Shown here: one piece after another, positions 24,159 to 33,193 of the stretch | How positions within the stretch are numbered: position 1 is the stretch's first letter | Layout of the letters: each line of letters opens with the position of its first letter | Origin: Bacteroidaceae bacterium | GTDB taxonomy: Bacteria; Bacteroidota; Bacteroidia; Bacteroidales; Bacteroidaceae | DNA: 39,072 nucleotides | Direction: 5' to 3' | NCBI GenBank assembly: GCA_900769465.1 | Contig: CAAGGT010000293.1 | Location: 1 to 39,072 of the forward strand | Notes under the pieces: model-generated | Databases searched by the model: none | What the model saw: the letters and a program-made list of their open reading frames with translations, nothing else | Told to the model about the DNA's origin: nothing | Made by a program: the position numbers and the translations under genes

Positions 24159-24682
24159 CACGCATATTCCTGACAGGGTATATGGGTTCGGGCAAGACGA
24201 CGCTGGGACGGGCGCTTGCAGCCGATATAGGAATACCGTTCATAGACCTCGACCATTACATTGAAAAGCGCTACTGCAAGACCATCGCGCAACTGTTCGC
24301 CGAGAAGGGCGAGGAGGGATTCCGCGAGATAGAACGCAGGATGCTGCACGAGGTGGGCGAGTTCGAGGATGTGATAATATCCACAGGAGGCGGCACACCC
24401 TGCTTCTTTGACAACATAGAGTATATGAACGCGCAAGGCACGACCGTATATCTTGACGTGCCGGTGGAGAGGCTTTTCATCAGGTTGAGCATCGCTCGCA
24501 GCAAACGCCCTTTGATAAAGGACAAGAACGACGATGAACTGATGAGATTCATCACCGAACAATTGGAGAAACGCGCGCCACACTACAGCAAGGCGCAGTA
24601 TTCGTTCAAGGCCGACAAGTTGGAGGATGCCCCACAGATAAAGGCATCGGCAGAGGCTTTCCGCCGCGAATTTGGAGTATAG
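24155..24682 (+). CDS. aroK: Shikimate kinase
   Basis: 175 aa, normal length. Phosphorylates shikimate at the 3-OH with ATP, a step to chorismate and aromatic amino acids. Walker A GYMGSGKTTLG (8-18), shikimate-binding DLD (Asp32, Asp34), Arg58 in GFREIE, the GGG triplet (79-81) in STGGGTP, and a lid region with RPLIK. ATG overlaps the topA stop (ATGA), so translation is probably coupled. AroK and AroL cannot be separated by sequence alone here. Confidence 0.95.
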   Translation: MTRIFLTGYMGSGKTTLGRALAADIGIPFIDLDHYIEKRYCKTIAQLFAEKGEEGFREIERRMLHEVGEFEDVIISTGGGTPCFFDNIEYMNAQGTTVYLDVPVERLFIRLSIARSKRPLIKDKNDDELMRFITEQLEKRAPHYSKAQYSFKADKLEDAPQIKASAEAFRREFGV

Positions 24683-24742
24683 ACATTTTTTTGAAGACAC
24701 AAGACAAAAACCATTGATAACCCGACATCAAACACCACGAAA

Positions 24743-26638
24743 ATGAAGAAATGGCGCATTGAGGACTCGGAGGATCTCTACAACATCAACGGTTGGGGAG
24801 CATCCTATTTCAGCATCAACGAAAAAGGAAACGTTGCTGTGACACCAAAGAAGGACAGCGTAAAGGTTGACCTCAAGGAGTTAATGGACGAACTGCAGCT
24901 GCGCGACGTGGCAGCACCGGTACTCATCCGTTTCCCGGATATTCTTGACAACCGCATCGAGAAGATTGCGGGCTGCTTCAAGATAGCGGCTACGGAGTAC
25001 AACTACAAGGGTGAGAATTTCATCGTTTACCCCATAAAGGTGAACCAGATGCGCCCTGTGGTAGAGGAAATCACAAGCCACGGCAAGCGTTACAACATTG
25101 GCCTTGAGGCCGGTTCCAAGCCCGAATTGCACGCGGTAATCGCAATGAACACCGACAGCGACTCACTCATCATCTGCAACGGCTACAAGGACGACAGCTA
25201 CATTGAGCTTGCGCTGTTGGCGCAGAAGATGGGACGTCGCATTTTCCTTGTGGTGGAAAAGCTGAACGAGCTGAAGCGCATTGCCAAGATTGGCAAGCGT
25301 CTGGGTGTGCGCCCCAACATAGGCATACGCATCAAGCTTGCCTCTGAAGGCAGCGGTAAATGGGAAGAGAGCGGTGGCGATGCAAGCAAGTTCGGACTCA
25401 CATCGAGCGAACTGCTCGAGGCTCTCGAGATTCTTGAAAAATACGACATCAAGGATTGCCTGCGCCTGATACACTTCCACATAGGAAGCCAGGTGACACG
25501 CATCCGCCACATAAAGACCGCACTGCGCGAGGCATCGCAGTTCTACGTGCAGTTGCGCAAACTGGGATACAACATCGAGTTCACCGACATTGGCGGTGGC
25601 CTGGGTGTAGACTACGACGGTACACGTTCATCGAGCAGCGAGAGCAGTGTCAACTACTCTATCCAGGAGTACGTGAACGATGCCATATACACAATGGTGG
25701 ATGCTGCCGACAAGAACGGTATCCCCCACCCCAACATCATCACCGAGAGCGGCCGTTCAGTATCGGCCCACCACGCAGTGCTGATATTCGAGGTACTAGA
25801 GACTGCTGCATTGCCACAGATGGACGAGGATTGGGAGGTTGCAGCAGGTGACCACGACCTTGCAAAGGAGCTGTACAAGATATGGTGCGAACTTGACCAG
25901 CGCACAATGCTCGAGGCGCTGCACGATGCACAGCAGATACGCGAGGAGGCACTCGAACTCTTCAGCCACGGTATCGTGGACCTGAAGACACGCGCACAGA
26001 TTGAGAGTATGTTCTGGAGCGTGACACGTGAGATTCTTGCCATTGCAAAGACAATGAAACACGTGCCCGACGATTTCCGCAAGTTGCCCAAGCTGCTTGC
26101 CGACAAATACTTCTGCAATTTCTCTCTGTTCCAGAGCCTGCCCGACAGCTGGGGTATAGACCAGTTCTTCCCCATTATGCCCATACACCGCCTCGATGAG
26201 CGCCCCGACCGTAGCTGTACCATACAGGATATGACCTGTGACAGCGACGGCAAGATTACAGATTTCATAAACTACAACAGCAAGGCCGACTCGTTGAAGG
26301 TACACCGTGTAAAGTCAAACGAGCCATACTATCTGGGTGTGTTCCTTGTTGGTGCTTACCAGGAGATTCTGGGCGATATGCACAACCTCTTTGGCGACAC
26401 CAATGCCGTTCACGTGAGCGTGGACGACGACGGTTACCACATTGACAAGATTATTGACGGCGAGACCATTGCCGATGTGCTTGACTATGTGCAGTACGAT
26501 GCACGCAAACTGGTGCGCACACTGGAGCGTTGGGTAACAAGTGCGGTAAAGGAGGGACGTATCACGCTCGAGGAGGGCAAGGAGTTCCTCTCTAACTACC
26601 GCTCAGGATTGTACGGATACACATATCTCGACTATTGA
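24743..26638 (+). CDS. speA: Biosynthetic arginine decarboxylase
   Basis: 631 aa, full length. PLP enzyme converting arginine to agmatine, the first step of the agmatine route to putrescine/spermidine. Fold III (alanine-racemase-like) barrel: PLP-Lys99 in IVYPIKVNQ; HFHIGSQ and DIGGGLGVDYDGT in the phosphate-binding region; ESGRSVSAHHAVL further on; the C-terminal half carries CDSDGKI and LFGDTNAVHV. It begins 60 bases after aroK and overlaps argB in TGATG, placing arginine use and arginine synthesis genes in one transcript. Confidence 0.96.
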   Translation: MKKWRIEDSEDLYNINGWGASYFSINEKGNVAVTPKKDSVKVDLKELMDELQLRDVAAPVLIRFPDILDNRIEKIAGCFKIAATEYNYKGENFIVYPIKVNQMRPVVEEITSHGKRYNIGLEAGSKPELHAVIAMNTDSDSLIICNGYKDDSYIELALLAQKMGRRIFLVVEKLNELKRIAKIGKRLGVRPNIGIRIKLASEGSGKWEESGGDASKFGLTSSELLEALEILEKYDIKDCLRLIHFHIGSQVTRIRHIKTALREASQFYVQLRKLGYNIEFTDIGGGLGVDYDGTRSSSSESSVNYSIQEYVNDAIYTMVDAADKNGIPHPNIITESGRSVSAHHAVLIFEVLETAALPQMDEDWEVAAGDHDLAKELYKIWCELDQRTMLEALHDAQQIREEALELFSHGIVDLKTRAQIESMFWSVTREILAIAKTMKHVPDDFRKLPKLLADKYFCNFSLFQSLPDSWGIDQFFPIMPIHRLDERPDRSCTIQDMTCDSDGKITDFINYNSKADSLKVHRVKSNEPYYLGVFLVGAYQEILGDMHNLFGDTNAVHVSVDDDGYHIDKIIDGETIADVLDYVQYDARKLVRTLERWVTSAVKEGRITLEEGKEFLSNYRSGLYGYTYLDY

Positions 26639-27411
26639 TGAAAGAGAAGGTCACCGTTATAAAGGTTGGAGGAAAAATTGTCGAGGAGGGGGCTTCACTT
26701 GCTGCCCTCCTTGACCGTTTTGCAGCAATAGAGGGGCGCAAGGTTCTCATTCACGGCGGAGGCCGCTCTGCCACACGCATTGCCGAAAAGCTGGGCATAG
26801 AGAGCAAGATGGTCGACGGACGCCGAATAACCGACGAGGAGACTCTGAAAGTGGTTACAATGGTATATGGAGGCCTTGTGAACAAGAATATCGTAGCAGG
26901 ATTGCAGGCACGTGGCGTGAATGCGCTTGGACTCACCGGGGCCGACTGCAACATCATCAAGGCACACAAACGCCCTGTAAAGAGCATTGACTATGGTTTT
27001 GTGGGCGACGTAGAGAGTGCCGACGGGGATATGCTTTCAAGACTCATTGAACAAGGCATTACCCCCATAGTGGCACCATTGACACACGACGGCAAAGGCA
27101 CAATACTGAACACGAATGCCGACACTATGGCAGCCGAGACGGCAAAAGCGCTTGCCGGGATATATGACACCACACTGATATATTGCTTTGAGCTCCCGGG
27201 CGTGATGCGCAACCCCGACGATGCCGACAGCCTGATTGCCACCATCGACAGCGAGAGCTACAGCCGGCTGCTTGCCGACGGCACTATAAGCGGCGGAATG
27301 ATTCCCAAGATGGAGAACGCCTTCAATGCCATAGGGAACGGTGTGTCAAAAGTCATCATAACCCAAGCCGATGCCATAGACGGCACAAAGGGTACCCACA
27401 TCATAGCATAA
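26638..27411 (+). CDS. argB: Acetylglutamate kinase
   Basis: 257 aa from the ATG at 26638 (TGATG overlap with the speA stop); a TTG three bases earlier also opens the frame. Phosphorylates N-acetylglutamate, the second step of arginine (or N-acetyl/N-succinyl-ornithine) synthesis. Amino-acid kinase fold: VIKVGGKIVEEG (N-terminal Lys), HGGG (41-44 region), GLTGADCN, and TIISGGMIPKMENA-type substrate/ATP loop near 222-233. In Bacteroidetes this enzyme can work on N-succinylglutamate; that cannot be decided by eye. Confidence 0.94.
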   Translation: MKEKVTVIKVGGKIVEEGASLAALLDRFAAIEGRKVLIHGGGRSATRIAEKLGIESKMVDGRRITDEETLKVVTMVYGGLVNKNIVAGLQARGVNALGLTGADCNIIKAHKRPVKSIDYGFVGDVESADGDMLSRLIEQGITPIVAPLTHDGKGTILNTNADTMAAETAKALAGIYDTTLIYCFELPGVMRNPDDADSLIATIDSESYSRLLADGTISGGMIPKMENAFNAIGNGVSKVIITQADAIDGTKGTHIIA

Positions 27412-27416
27412 CGCAG

Positions 27417-28127
27417 ATGAGGCTCACAAAGAGCATAATGGAACACCCCCAATGGGGTACGATATTTGTGACGTGCAACCCCAAAGCACGCCGCATCATT
27501 CTGCGCTCACGCCCCGACGGCATACACATCACCACTCCACCGCTTGCAACAAAAAAAGATATAGAAAGGGCCATTGATGAGTGTGTTCCAAGACTGATGC
27601 AACGACAGGAGCAGCGCCAGGAGAGCATAATAGACAGGCACTACCGCATTGATGGAGAGAATTTCGTGTTCCGCATAGAGGAACACGCCGCACAGATTTT
27701 CCAGATAAGATACAGCGGCAAGGAAGCCGTGCTGCTGTGCCCCATTGGCACCTGTTACAGCGACATGAAGATGCAGGAGTGGTTGCGAAAGGCAATGACG
27801 ACGGCACTTGCACGCCGCGCAAAGGAGCTGCTGCCCGGCCGCCTGAGAGAGCTTGCCGCAGAAAAGGGATTCACATACGGCAACTGCACAGTGCGTAATG
27901 TACACAGCCGTTGGGGCAGTTGCAACACAAAGGGCAACATAAGCTTGAGCATCTATCTTGCCCTGCTCCCCAATGAACTGGCCGATTATGTAATGCTGCA
28001 CGAGCTTTGCCACACGGTGGAGATGAACCACAGCGACAGGTTCTGGGCGCTGATGGACAGGGTTGTCGCACCGGCACGCGCAAAGGATTTACGCAAAAGG
28101 CTGAAGTTGTTCAGGACACAGATTTGA
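27417..28127 (+). CDS. YgjP/DUF45-type metallopeptidase-like protein
   Basis: 236 aa. The C-terminal half carries the SprT-like zinc signature: SRWGSC (164-169), then HELCHTVEMNH, in which His195, Glu196, His199 and His205 form the site. The N-terminal half has ARRIILRSRPDGIHITTPP, a family hallmark, and a helical middle. Members are predicted cytosolic zinc peptidases; in other bacteria they are linked with restriction loci or stand alone, function unknown. It is 5 bases after argB, so probably the last gene of the topA-aroK-speA-argB run. Its 3' end overlaps the convergent CPBP gene by 17 bases. Confidence 0.9.
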   Translation: MRLTKSIMEHPQWGTIFVTCNPKARRIILRSRPDGIHITTPPLATKKDIERAIDECVPRLMQRQEQRQESIIDRHYRIDGENFVFRIEEHAAQIFQIRYSGKEAVLLCPIGTCYSDMKMQEWLRKAMTTALARRAKELLPGRLRELAAEKGFTYGNCTVRNVHSRWGSCNTKGNISLSIYLALLPNELADYVMLHELCHTVEMNHSDRFWALMDRVVAPARAKDLRKRLKLFRTQI

Positions 28128-28962
28128 CATTTCTGCATTGTCGTTCCAGTCTTACGGCAAGATAGACCGACAGCATTGCAAACAAGAAGAAACCGACAAT
28201 TCCCACAGGGCTCTCTGCTACCGCCTTTTCATCCCCGGCCCCCAAGACAATGGTTGTAACAACGGCAAGTGAGTTGTTGAGTACGTGCCCCACAATGACC
28301 GACAACAGGCTGCCGGTGCGGTAATATATCCAACCGAAAACGATGCCCAAGAGTGTGGCATACACTATCTGGATGGGATTCCAGTGGAATACTCCAAAAA
28401 TGAGCGCCGATACAATGATTGCAGGCCAGGGACGGCCGAAGAAACGCATCAGCACACCCTGTATGGCACCACGGAAAAGCACCTCCTCGAGCAACGGAGC
28501 CATAAAGGCTATACTCAATATTCCCAACACATTGTGCGATAGGCCGGAGAACACATCGGCCAAAGTATCATTGAGCGGGAACCACTGCACAAAGATATTG
28601 AGAGCGAACATTGAGGAGAAGACAAGCAATGTAGAGACAAGGAGTGGCTGTGGAGCCATTGAGTACAGGAGCTGTCTGCGCAGCCTGTAGTGACCGGTAA
28701 AATGGATAAAAAGCAACATAGAGAGCGCCGACAGGAATATCCCCGATGCTCTTGCATTCACCCGGTAGGCCTCGAACGCCGGATAATTCTTGGTCAACTG
28801 TTCATTGCCTATCATATCCAACGCCTCTGCCGGGATGTCACCGGCAGCAACGGCAAACCCTGTGGCAGCAGCCTCCATAACCACAAGGAACAACAACTGC
28901 AAAAGATAATACATTGCCAACAGAAGGGCAATTGTTGCAACAACACGAAAAGCCTTTTTCAT
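28111..28962 (-). CDS. CPBP family intramembrane metalloprotease
   Basis: 283 aa from the ATG at 28962 (MKKAFRVVATIALLL...), which leaves a 4-base gap to ribF; an ATG at 28998 would overlap ribF by 32 bases. About eight hydrophobic segments. The catalytic CPBP (Abi/Rce1-like) motifs are intact: Glu159-Glu160-x3-Arg164 (LLEEVLFRG), FGVFH (189-193), and HVLNN (His226, Asn230). The family includes CAAX prenyl-protease relatives and bacterial immunity-type proteins; substrate unknown. Last gene of the HAD-ribF-CPBP unit. 3' end overlaps the metallopeptidase gene on the other strand. Confidence 0.92.
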   Translation of the reverse strand: MKKAFRVVATIALLLAMYYLLQLLFLVVMEAAATGFAVAAGDIPAEALDMIGNEQLTKNYPAFEAYRVNARASGIFLSALSMLLFIHFTGHYRLRRQLLYSMAPQPLLVSTLLVFSSMFALNIFVQWFPLNDTLADVFSGLSHNVLGILSIAFMAPLLEEVLFRGAIQGVLMRFFGRPWPAIIVSALIFGVFHWNPIQIVYATLLGIVFGWIYYRTGSLLSVIVGHVLNNSLAVVTTIVLGAGDEKAVAESPVGIVGFFLFAMLSVYLAVRLERQCRNVKSVS

Positions 28963-28966
28963 ATGA

Positions 28967-29887
28967 TCAGATTCCACGTTTAACCCTTGCAATGTCAACC
29001 TCTATCTGGAATCGCAGGGCATTGACATTGTCAAAAACCTGTTCGCCGCGCAGACGGCGCACAAAGCGCACCTCAATCTCCTTGCCGTATATGTCACCGT
29101 CAAAACCAATGACATGGACCTCAAGTGTGCGTTCCTTGCCGCTCACCGTTGGTTTTACACCAATGTTCATTACCCCTTTGTACTCCACTCCTCCAATGGT
29201 GACATCGGTTTCATACACTCCGTCAAGTGGCAGCATCTGCTCCGTGCAGGCCGGTGATATATTGGCGGTAGGGAAGCCCAGTACACGCCCAATACCAGCT
29301 CCGTGGACCACGGCACCCGACAATGAATAGCAACGCCCAAGCAGTGAAGCGGCAAGCTCCACATCGCCTGCCGACAATGCCCTGCGCACAGCCGATGAAC
29401 TGACTGCCGTTCCATCCAAAACAAGCGGATGTGTACCAAAGACATCGACACCCAATCCCTTGCCATAGCCGATATACTGTTCGAGCCCCTCGCCGGGTAC
29501 AGGCTTACCGAAATGATGGTCATACCCCACAGCAAGCAGCTGCACTCCGAGGCGTTCAACAAGTATCTCCTTCATAAAACGCCCGGCCTGCATTCCTGCC
29601 ATCTCACTGTTGAAATCGAGCAGGACACAGATGTCAACACCGGCAGACTCAAGCAACCGCACCTTCACCGGGACGGGAGTGAGCAGGAATGGGGCACCCT
29701 CCTTGTCAAAGAACCTGCGTGGATGTGTGGCAAAGGTAACCACCATCAGCGGCAGTCCCTTTGAGGCAGCAGCTGCGCGCAATTCGCCAAGCATTGCCAT
29801 GTGCCCCCTGTGCAAACCGTCGAACGAGCCTATGGTGGCAGCACAAGGTCTTTTGTCGTATTTTAATATGTCCGTTACTATCTGCAT
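28967..29887 (-). CDS. ribF: Bifunctional riboflavin kinase / FAD synthetase
   Basis: 306 aa. Makes FMN from riboflavin, then FAD from FMN. N-terminal nucleotidyltransferase: GSFDGLHRGH (20-29), TFATHPRRFF, and SSSAVRRAL (163-171) as the ISSTxxR-type motif. C-terminal riboflavin kinase: HGAGIGRVLGFPTANI (195-210), and a C-terminal EVHVIGFDGDIYGKEIEVRFV. Length standard. Lies 3 bases after the HAD gene stop and 4 bases before the CPBP gene. The linked HAD phosphatase could act on a flavin or sugar phosphate (inference). Confidence 0.96.
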   Translation of the reverse strand: MQIVTDILKYDKRPCAATIGSFDGLHRGHMAMLGELRAAAASKGLPLMVVTFATHPRRFFDKEGAPFLLTPVPVKVRLLESAGVDICVLLDFNSEMAGMQAGRFMKEILVERLGVQLLAVGYDHHFGKPVPGEGLEQYIGYGKGLGVDVFGTHPLVLDGTAVSSSAVRRALSAGDVELAASLLGRCYSLSGAVVHGAGIGRVLGFPTANISPACTEQMLPLDGVYETDVTIGGVEYKGVMNIGVKPTVSGKERTLEVHVIGFDGDIYGKEIEVRFVRRLRGEQVFDNVNALRFQIEVDIARVKRGI

Positions 29888-29890
29888 AAA

Positions 29891-30532
29891 TTATTGTTCA
29901 AACAACCCCTCCCACGATGCATTACGTTCAACAAGCACAGCATCGATGCCAACGGCACGCGCTGCGTTGCAGTTCTCGGCCGAATCATCGAAAAAAAGAC
30001 AATCGGCGGCTTCCACTCCCTCGCTTTTGAGGAGAGATAGGAAAATTTCGGGCTCGGGTTTACGGCTGTGCATGAGATAGGAGAGATACAGCGCATCAAA
30101 GCATTCCGAAGGCTGCTTGCCGCAAGCCTCCACAAACAGTTTCTCAATCTGTTGCCAATGTCCGCTGTTGGTGTTGCTGAGCATCACCACGCGATAGCCC
30201 TCCCTGCGCAACATATCCAGACGTTGCAGTTTTTCAACGGGGACATTGCCGAGCATAAGATTCCACACACGCTGCACCTCATCGTTGAGCCCTGAGCCCA
30301 ACCTCTCGCATACGTCATCGGGGATAAAGGAGGTGATATAGCCGAACATTTCGGCTATGGTTATGTCACCACGGTCGAACTGCATCATTGTAGAATTCAT
30401 CACGCAGCCCTGCTCGGTGAGCATTGCCTCTGGCACTCCAAGTGACACCATTGCTGCAAAAGTGCGGTCTACAAACAGGTCTATGACCACACCGCCCAAA
30501 TCAAATATCAGTACTTTTTTCCCGTTGAGCAT
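29891..30532 (-). CDS. HAD-superfamily IA hydrolase (YihX-like)
   Basis: 213 aa. HAD motif I is FDLGGVVIDL with nucleophile Asp11 and Gly in place of the usual acid Asp at +2, as in the YihX/haloacid-dehalogenase-like IA variants that favour the DLGGV form. Motif II is MLSNTNSGH; motif III Lys in SRKPEPEIF; motif IV FFDDSAEN. The helical cap lies between residues 20 and 90. Probably a phosphatase, such as a sugar-1-phosphate phosphatase; the missing second Asp makes a phosphatase less certain. First gene of the unit with ribF and CPBP, with a clear promoter upstream. Confidence 0.9.
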   Translation of the reverse strand: MLNGKKVLIFDLGGVVIDLFVDRTFAAMVSLGVPEAMLTEQGCVMNSTMMQFDRGDITIAEMFGYITSFIPDDVCERLGSGLNDEVQRVWNLMLGNVPVEKLQRLDMLRREGYRVVMLSNTNSGHWQQIEKLFVEACGKQPSECFDALYLSYLMHSRKPEPEIFLSLLKSEGVEAADCLFFDDSAENCNAARAVGIDAVLVERNASWEGLFEQ

Positions 30533-30566
30533 AACAAAAATCCTTCAATGCACTATAGCTTTTGTG

Positions 30567-30599
30567 CAAATTTACATAAAAAACACCTTATACCGCAAA
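30567..30599 (-). promoter_or_regulatory. Promoter of the HAD-ribF-CPBP unit
   Basis: Minus-strand TTTG (30599-30596), 21-base spacer, TAAATTTG (30574-30567). Leader about 28 bases to the HAD ATG. Confidence 0.65.
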
Positions 30600-30602
30600 T
30601 TT

Positions 30603-30637
30603 TATCTATATTTGAGGCGGACTTGAGGATATAGATA
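30603..30637. repeat. Inverted repeat in the divergent promoter region
   Basis: TATCTATAT (30603-30611) and ATATAGATA (30629-30637) are perfect reverse complements. A plus-strand TATATTTG (30607-30614), which fits the -7 consensus, overlaps the left arm. Confidence 0.5.
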
Positions 30638-30707
30638 GAACCCGCCACAAGTTCTCTTTGCCGCACACACGTCGGCATTTTATTGTTTTTAACATAAATT
30701 AACAAAC

Positions 30708-30742
30708 GGGGGGGGGGAATTTCAGAAATTGCATTACATTTG
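30708..30742 (+). promoter_or_regulatory. ABC-exporter promoter with G10 tract
   Basis: TACATTTG (30735-30742) is an exact -7 match, about 25-30 bases before the ABC ATG. An uninterrupted run of ten G (30708-30717) sits where the -33 region should be (about 30711-30714). A change in tract length would move upstream sequence relative to the -7 box. Confidence 0.6.
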
Positions 30743-30773
30743 CCTGTCAACAACAAAAACAAAATATAAGAAA

Positions 30774-31694
30774 ATGGATTTGATAAGAATTGAGAACATC
30801 ACAAAACGGTACTCGGGACACACAGCCCTTGACAATGTATCGTTGTCGATACCCGAAGGTTCCATATATGGCCTTCTGGGACCCAATGGAGCCGGCAAGA
30901 CAACCCTGCTGCGTATAATAAACCGTATAATCGTTCCCGATGCGGGAAAGGTGTTGCTCGGTGGAAAGGAGATGACCGCCAACGACGTTGCACACATTGG
31001 ATATATGCCCGAGGAGCGCGGACTCTACAAAAAGATGAAACTTGGCGAGCAGGCTGTGTTCTTTGCAAGGATAAAGGGGCTCACACACAAGGAAGCCACC
31101 CGAAAGGCAAAGGCGTGGTTCGAGAAGTTCGGTATCGAGGAGTGGTGGAACAAGAAAATAGGCGACCTGTCAAAGGGTATGGCACAGAAGGTACAGTTCA
31201 TAGTGACAGTGCTGCACGAGCCGAAGCTGCTCATTTTTGACGAGCCTTTCTCGGGTTTTGACCCCATTAACGCCAACCTGCTGAAGGAGGAAATCCTTGC
31301 ACTGCGCGACAAGGGGGCAACAATCATCTTCTCTACACACAATATGTCATCGGTTGAGGAGCTGTGTGACCACATCACGCTCATAGACAAGTCGCACAAC
31401 ATTCTCTCGGGAAATGTCGAGGAGATACGCCACAGCCACGGCACAAACATCTTCGAGGTAAGCTACCGCGGGAACGAGAAACAGCTGCTGGAGACAATAT
31501 CGGAGCGATGCTCGGTGCTGGAGGCACAGACATCACCCATAGGCATAAACAAGGCCAGGATACACATTGCAGCCGACAGCGACGTGCGCGCTGTCATTGC
31601 TGCGGTAAACGAGAACGTGGAGCTGCGCTCATTCAGCGAGGTGATACCGACAATGAACGACATCTTCATACGCGCGGTAGAACGTAATGTATAA
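30774..31694 (+). CDS. ABC transporter ATP-binding protein (ABC-2/NatA type)
   Basis: 306 aa from the ATG at 30774, where the conserved MDLIRIENITKRY lead begins. One nucleotide-binding domain: Walker A GPNGAGKTT (36-44), Q-loop region near GYMPEERGLY, signature LSKGMAQK (132-139; LSKGM replaces LSGGQ, frequent in NatA-like exporters), Walker B LLIFDEP (152-158), D-loop, and H-loop His189 in FSTHN. A C-terminal ~70-residue extension follows, as in NatA/DRA-type ATPases. Partner of the permease gene that follows 19 bases later. Probable exporter of Na+, a small toxic compound or a lipid-linked product; substrate unknown. Confidence 0.94.
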   Translation: MDLIRIENITKRYSGHTALDNVSLSIPEGSIYGLLGPNGAGKTTLLRIINRIIVPDAGKVLLGGKEMTANDVAHIGYMPEERGLYKKMKLGEQAVFFARIKGLTHKEATRKAKAWFEKFGIEEWWNKKIGDLSKGMAQKVQFIVTVLHEPKLLIFDEPFSGFDPINANLLKEEILALRDKGATIIFSTHNMSSVEELCDHITLIDKSHNILSGNVEEIRHSHGTNIFEVSYRGNEKQLLETISERCSVLEAQTSPIGINKARIHIAADSDVRAVIAAVNENVELRSFSEVIPTMNDIFIRAVERNV

Positions 31695-31713
31695 CACAGA
31701 AAAAGAAAAGACG

Positions 31714-33024
31714 ATGAAAAACAATATAGGAATCATTATAGGCCGCGAGTTCAACGAACGCGTGCAAAAGAAATCGTTCATCATCACCACCCTGCTCACG
31801 CCATTGCTGATGATGTTGCTCATATTCGCCCCGATGCTCATATCGGGCTATTCCGATGACAGCGCAAAGATAATTGCAGTGGTTGACGACAGCCGCGTAA
31901 TAGCACCACAGCTCACCAATACGGATGAAATTGTGTTCGAGCAGACACCATTGCCACTTGAGATTGCGCGCAAAGAATATGACGGATATTATGCGGTACT
32001 GCACATAGGCAGCGACATTGTCACCAACCCCGCCGGTGCTTGCCTTTACACAAACGGAACAGCCGCAATGAGCACAGAACACAACATCGCATCACAGCTT
32101 ACGATGGCCGTGCAGAAGGAGAAGATGAAGACCTACAACATAGAACAACAGGTTATGCAGGAACTCAACACCAGGGTAGCACTGCAATCGCTCAAAAACA
32201 ATCCAAGCAGCGAAGATGCCGAGAGTTCATCGGCAATGGTGGCATCGGTACTGGCATATGTATTGAGTTTCATCCTCTATATGTTCCTGCTGCTATATGG
32301 CGTCATGGTTATGCAATCCGTCATAGAGGAGAAGAACAACCGCGTGCTTGAGGTACTGGTGTCCACAGTAAAGCCCTTTGACATGATGATGGGCAAGATA
32401 TTGGGTATCGCCTGCGTTGCACTGCTGCAAATCATCATCTGGATTGCATTCATTGGGGGAATGGCATATTTCATACTGCCACACATACTCCCCGATGAGG
32501 TACTCACAGCAATGGAGTTGCTCAAACAGGGAGTGCCGGCATCGGCAGTTGGTGGAGCCGAGATGGGAATGCTGCAGGCAATAATGATGCTGGGCAATAT
32601 AAAATATGTAGGCGGCATTATAGTGTGGCTGCTGGTGTTCGTTTTCGGCGGTTTCCTTCTCTACGCAGCAATGTTTGCCGCCGTGGGTTCTGCCGTTGAC
32701 AGCCCACAGGATGCACAACAACTGCAGACACCAATCATGCTGCCCATAATGCTGGCACTGTTCGTTATGCTATCGGTCATCAACGACCCGACGTCCGATA
32801 TAGCATTCTGGTTCTCTATGATACCCTTCACATCGCCCATTGTAATGATGGCACGCATACCATACGAGATACCTATGTGGGAGGTAGCCCTGTCGGCAAT
32901 ACTGCTCTACATCACCTTCATCATTGTGGTGTGGGGAGCAGGAAAAATATACCGCGTGGGCATATTGATGCACGGCAAAAAGCCCAACATCAAGGAACTG
33001 CTGCGATGGATGAGATATAAATGA
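31714..33024 (+). CDS. ABC-2 type permease (NatB-like)
   Basis: 436 aa from the ATG at 31714; an in-frame ATG at 31687 would overlap the ATPase gene by 8 bases and add MYNTEKEKT. Topology: one N-terminal membrane helix (about 25-45) after IIIGREFNERVQKKSF, a large extracytoplasmic loop (about 46-175), then five or six membrane helices (from YVLSFILYMFLLLYGVMVMQ to ILLYITFIIVVWGAGKIY). The motif MQSVIEEKNNRVLEVLVST is the coupling region conserved in the ABC2_membrane_3/NatB group. Forms an inner-membrane exporter with the preceding ATPase. Followed by a hairpin at 33036-33061. Confidence 0.92.
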   Translation: MKNNIGIIIGREFNERVQKKSFIITTLLTPLLMMLLIFAPMLISGYSDDSAKIIAVVDDSRVIAPQLTNTDEIVFEQTPLPLEIARKEYDGYYAVLHIGSDIVTNPAGACLYTNGTAAMSTEHNIASQLTMAVQKEKMKTYNIEQQVMQELNTRVALQSLKNNPSSEDAESSSAMVASVLAYVLSFILYMFLLLYGVMVMQSVIEEKNNRVLEVLVSTVKPFDMMMGKILGIACVALLQIIIWIAFIGGMAYFILPHILPDEVLTAMELLKQGVPASAVGGAEMGMLQAIMMLGNIKYVGGIIVWLLVFVFGGFLLYAAMFAAVGSAVDSPQDAQQLQTPIMLPIMLALFVMLSVINDPTSDIAFWFSMIPFTSPIVMMARIPYEIPMWEVALSAILLYITFIIVVWGAGKIYRVGILMHGKKPNIKELLRWMRYK

Positions 33025-33035
33025 CAATAAAAAAG

Positions 33036-33061
33036 GTTCGGCTGCCACATGGCAGCCGAAC
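33036..33061. terminator. Hairpin after the ABC permease
   Basis: GTTCGGCTGCC / GGCAGCCGAAC with loop ACAT. A six-A run precedes it on the plus strand, making it a canonical terminator if read on the minus strand; on the plus strand the T-run is missing. It may stop transcription from both sides. Confidence 0.7.
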
Positions 33062-33193
33062 TGCATATATACCGGGCAACTATCGCGGACACCGGTGAAC
33101 AGCAGTCAGGCATCCTATTCAGCGTCACAAGGCAGCAGCAAGTTGCTGTAATACCACATCTTGCAGCATATAACAATTTTTAATGCAAAAAAA

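Noticed and set aside
24032..24700. 222-aa minus-strand frame
   Set aside because: It spans the topA/aroK junction antisense and has no family match.
33025..33193. Possible small gene or riboswitch between the ABC permease and the tRNA promoter
   Set aside because: No frame with a start context and no conserved riboswitch core recognised; only the hairpin at 33036-33061 is supported.
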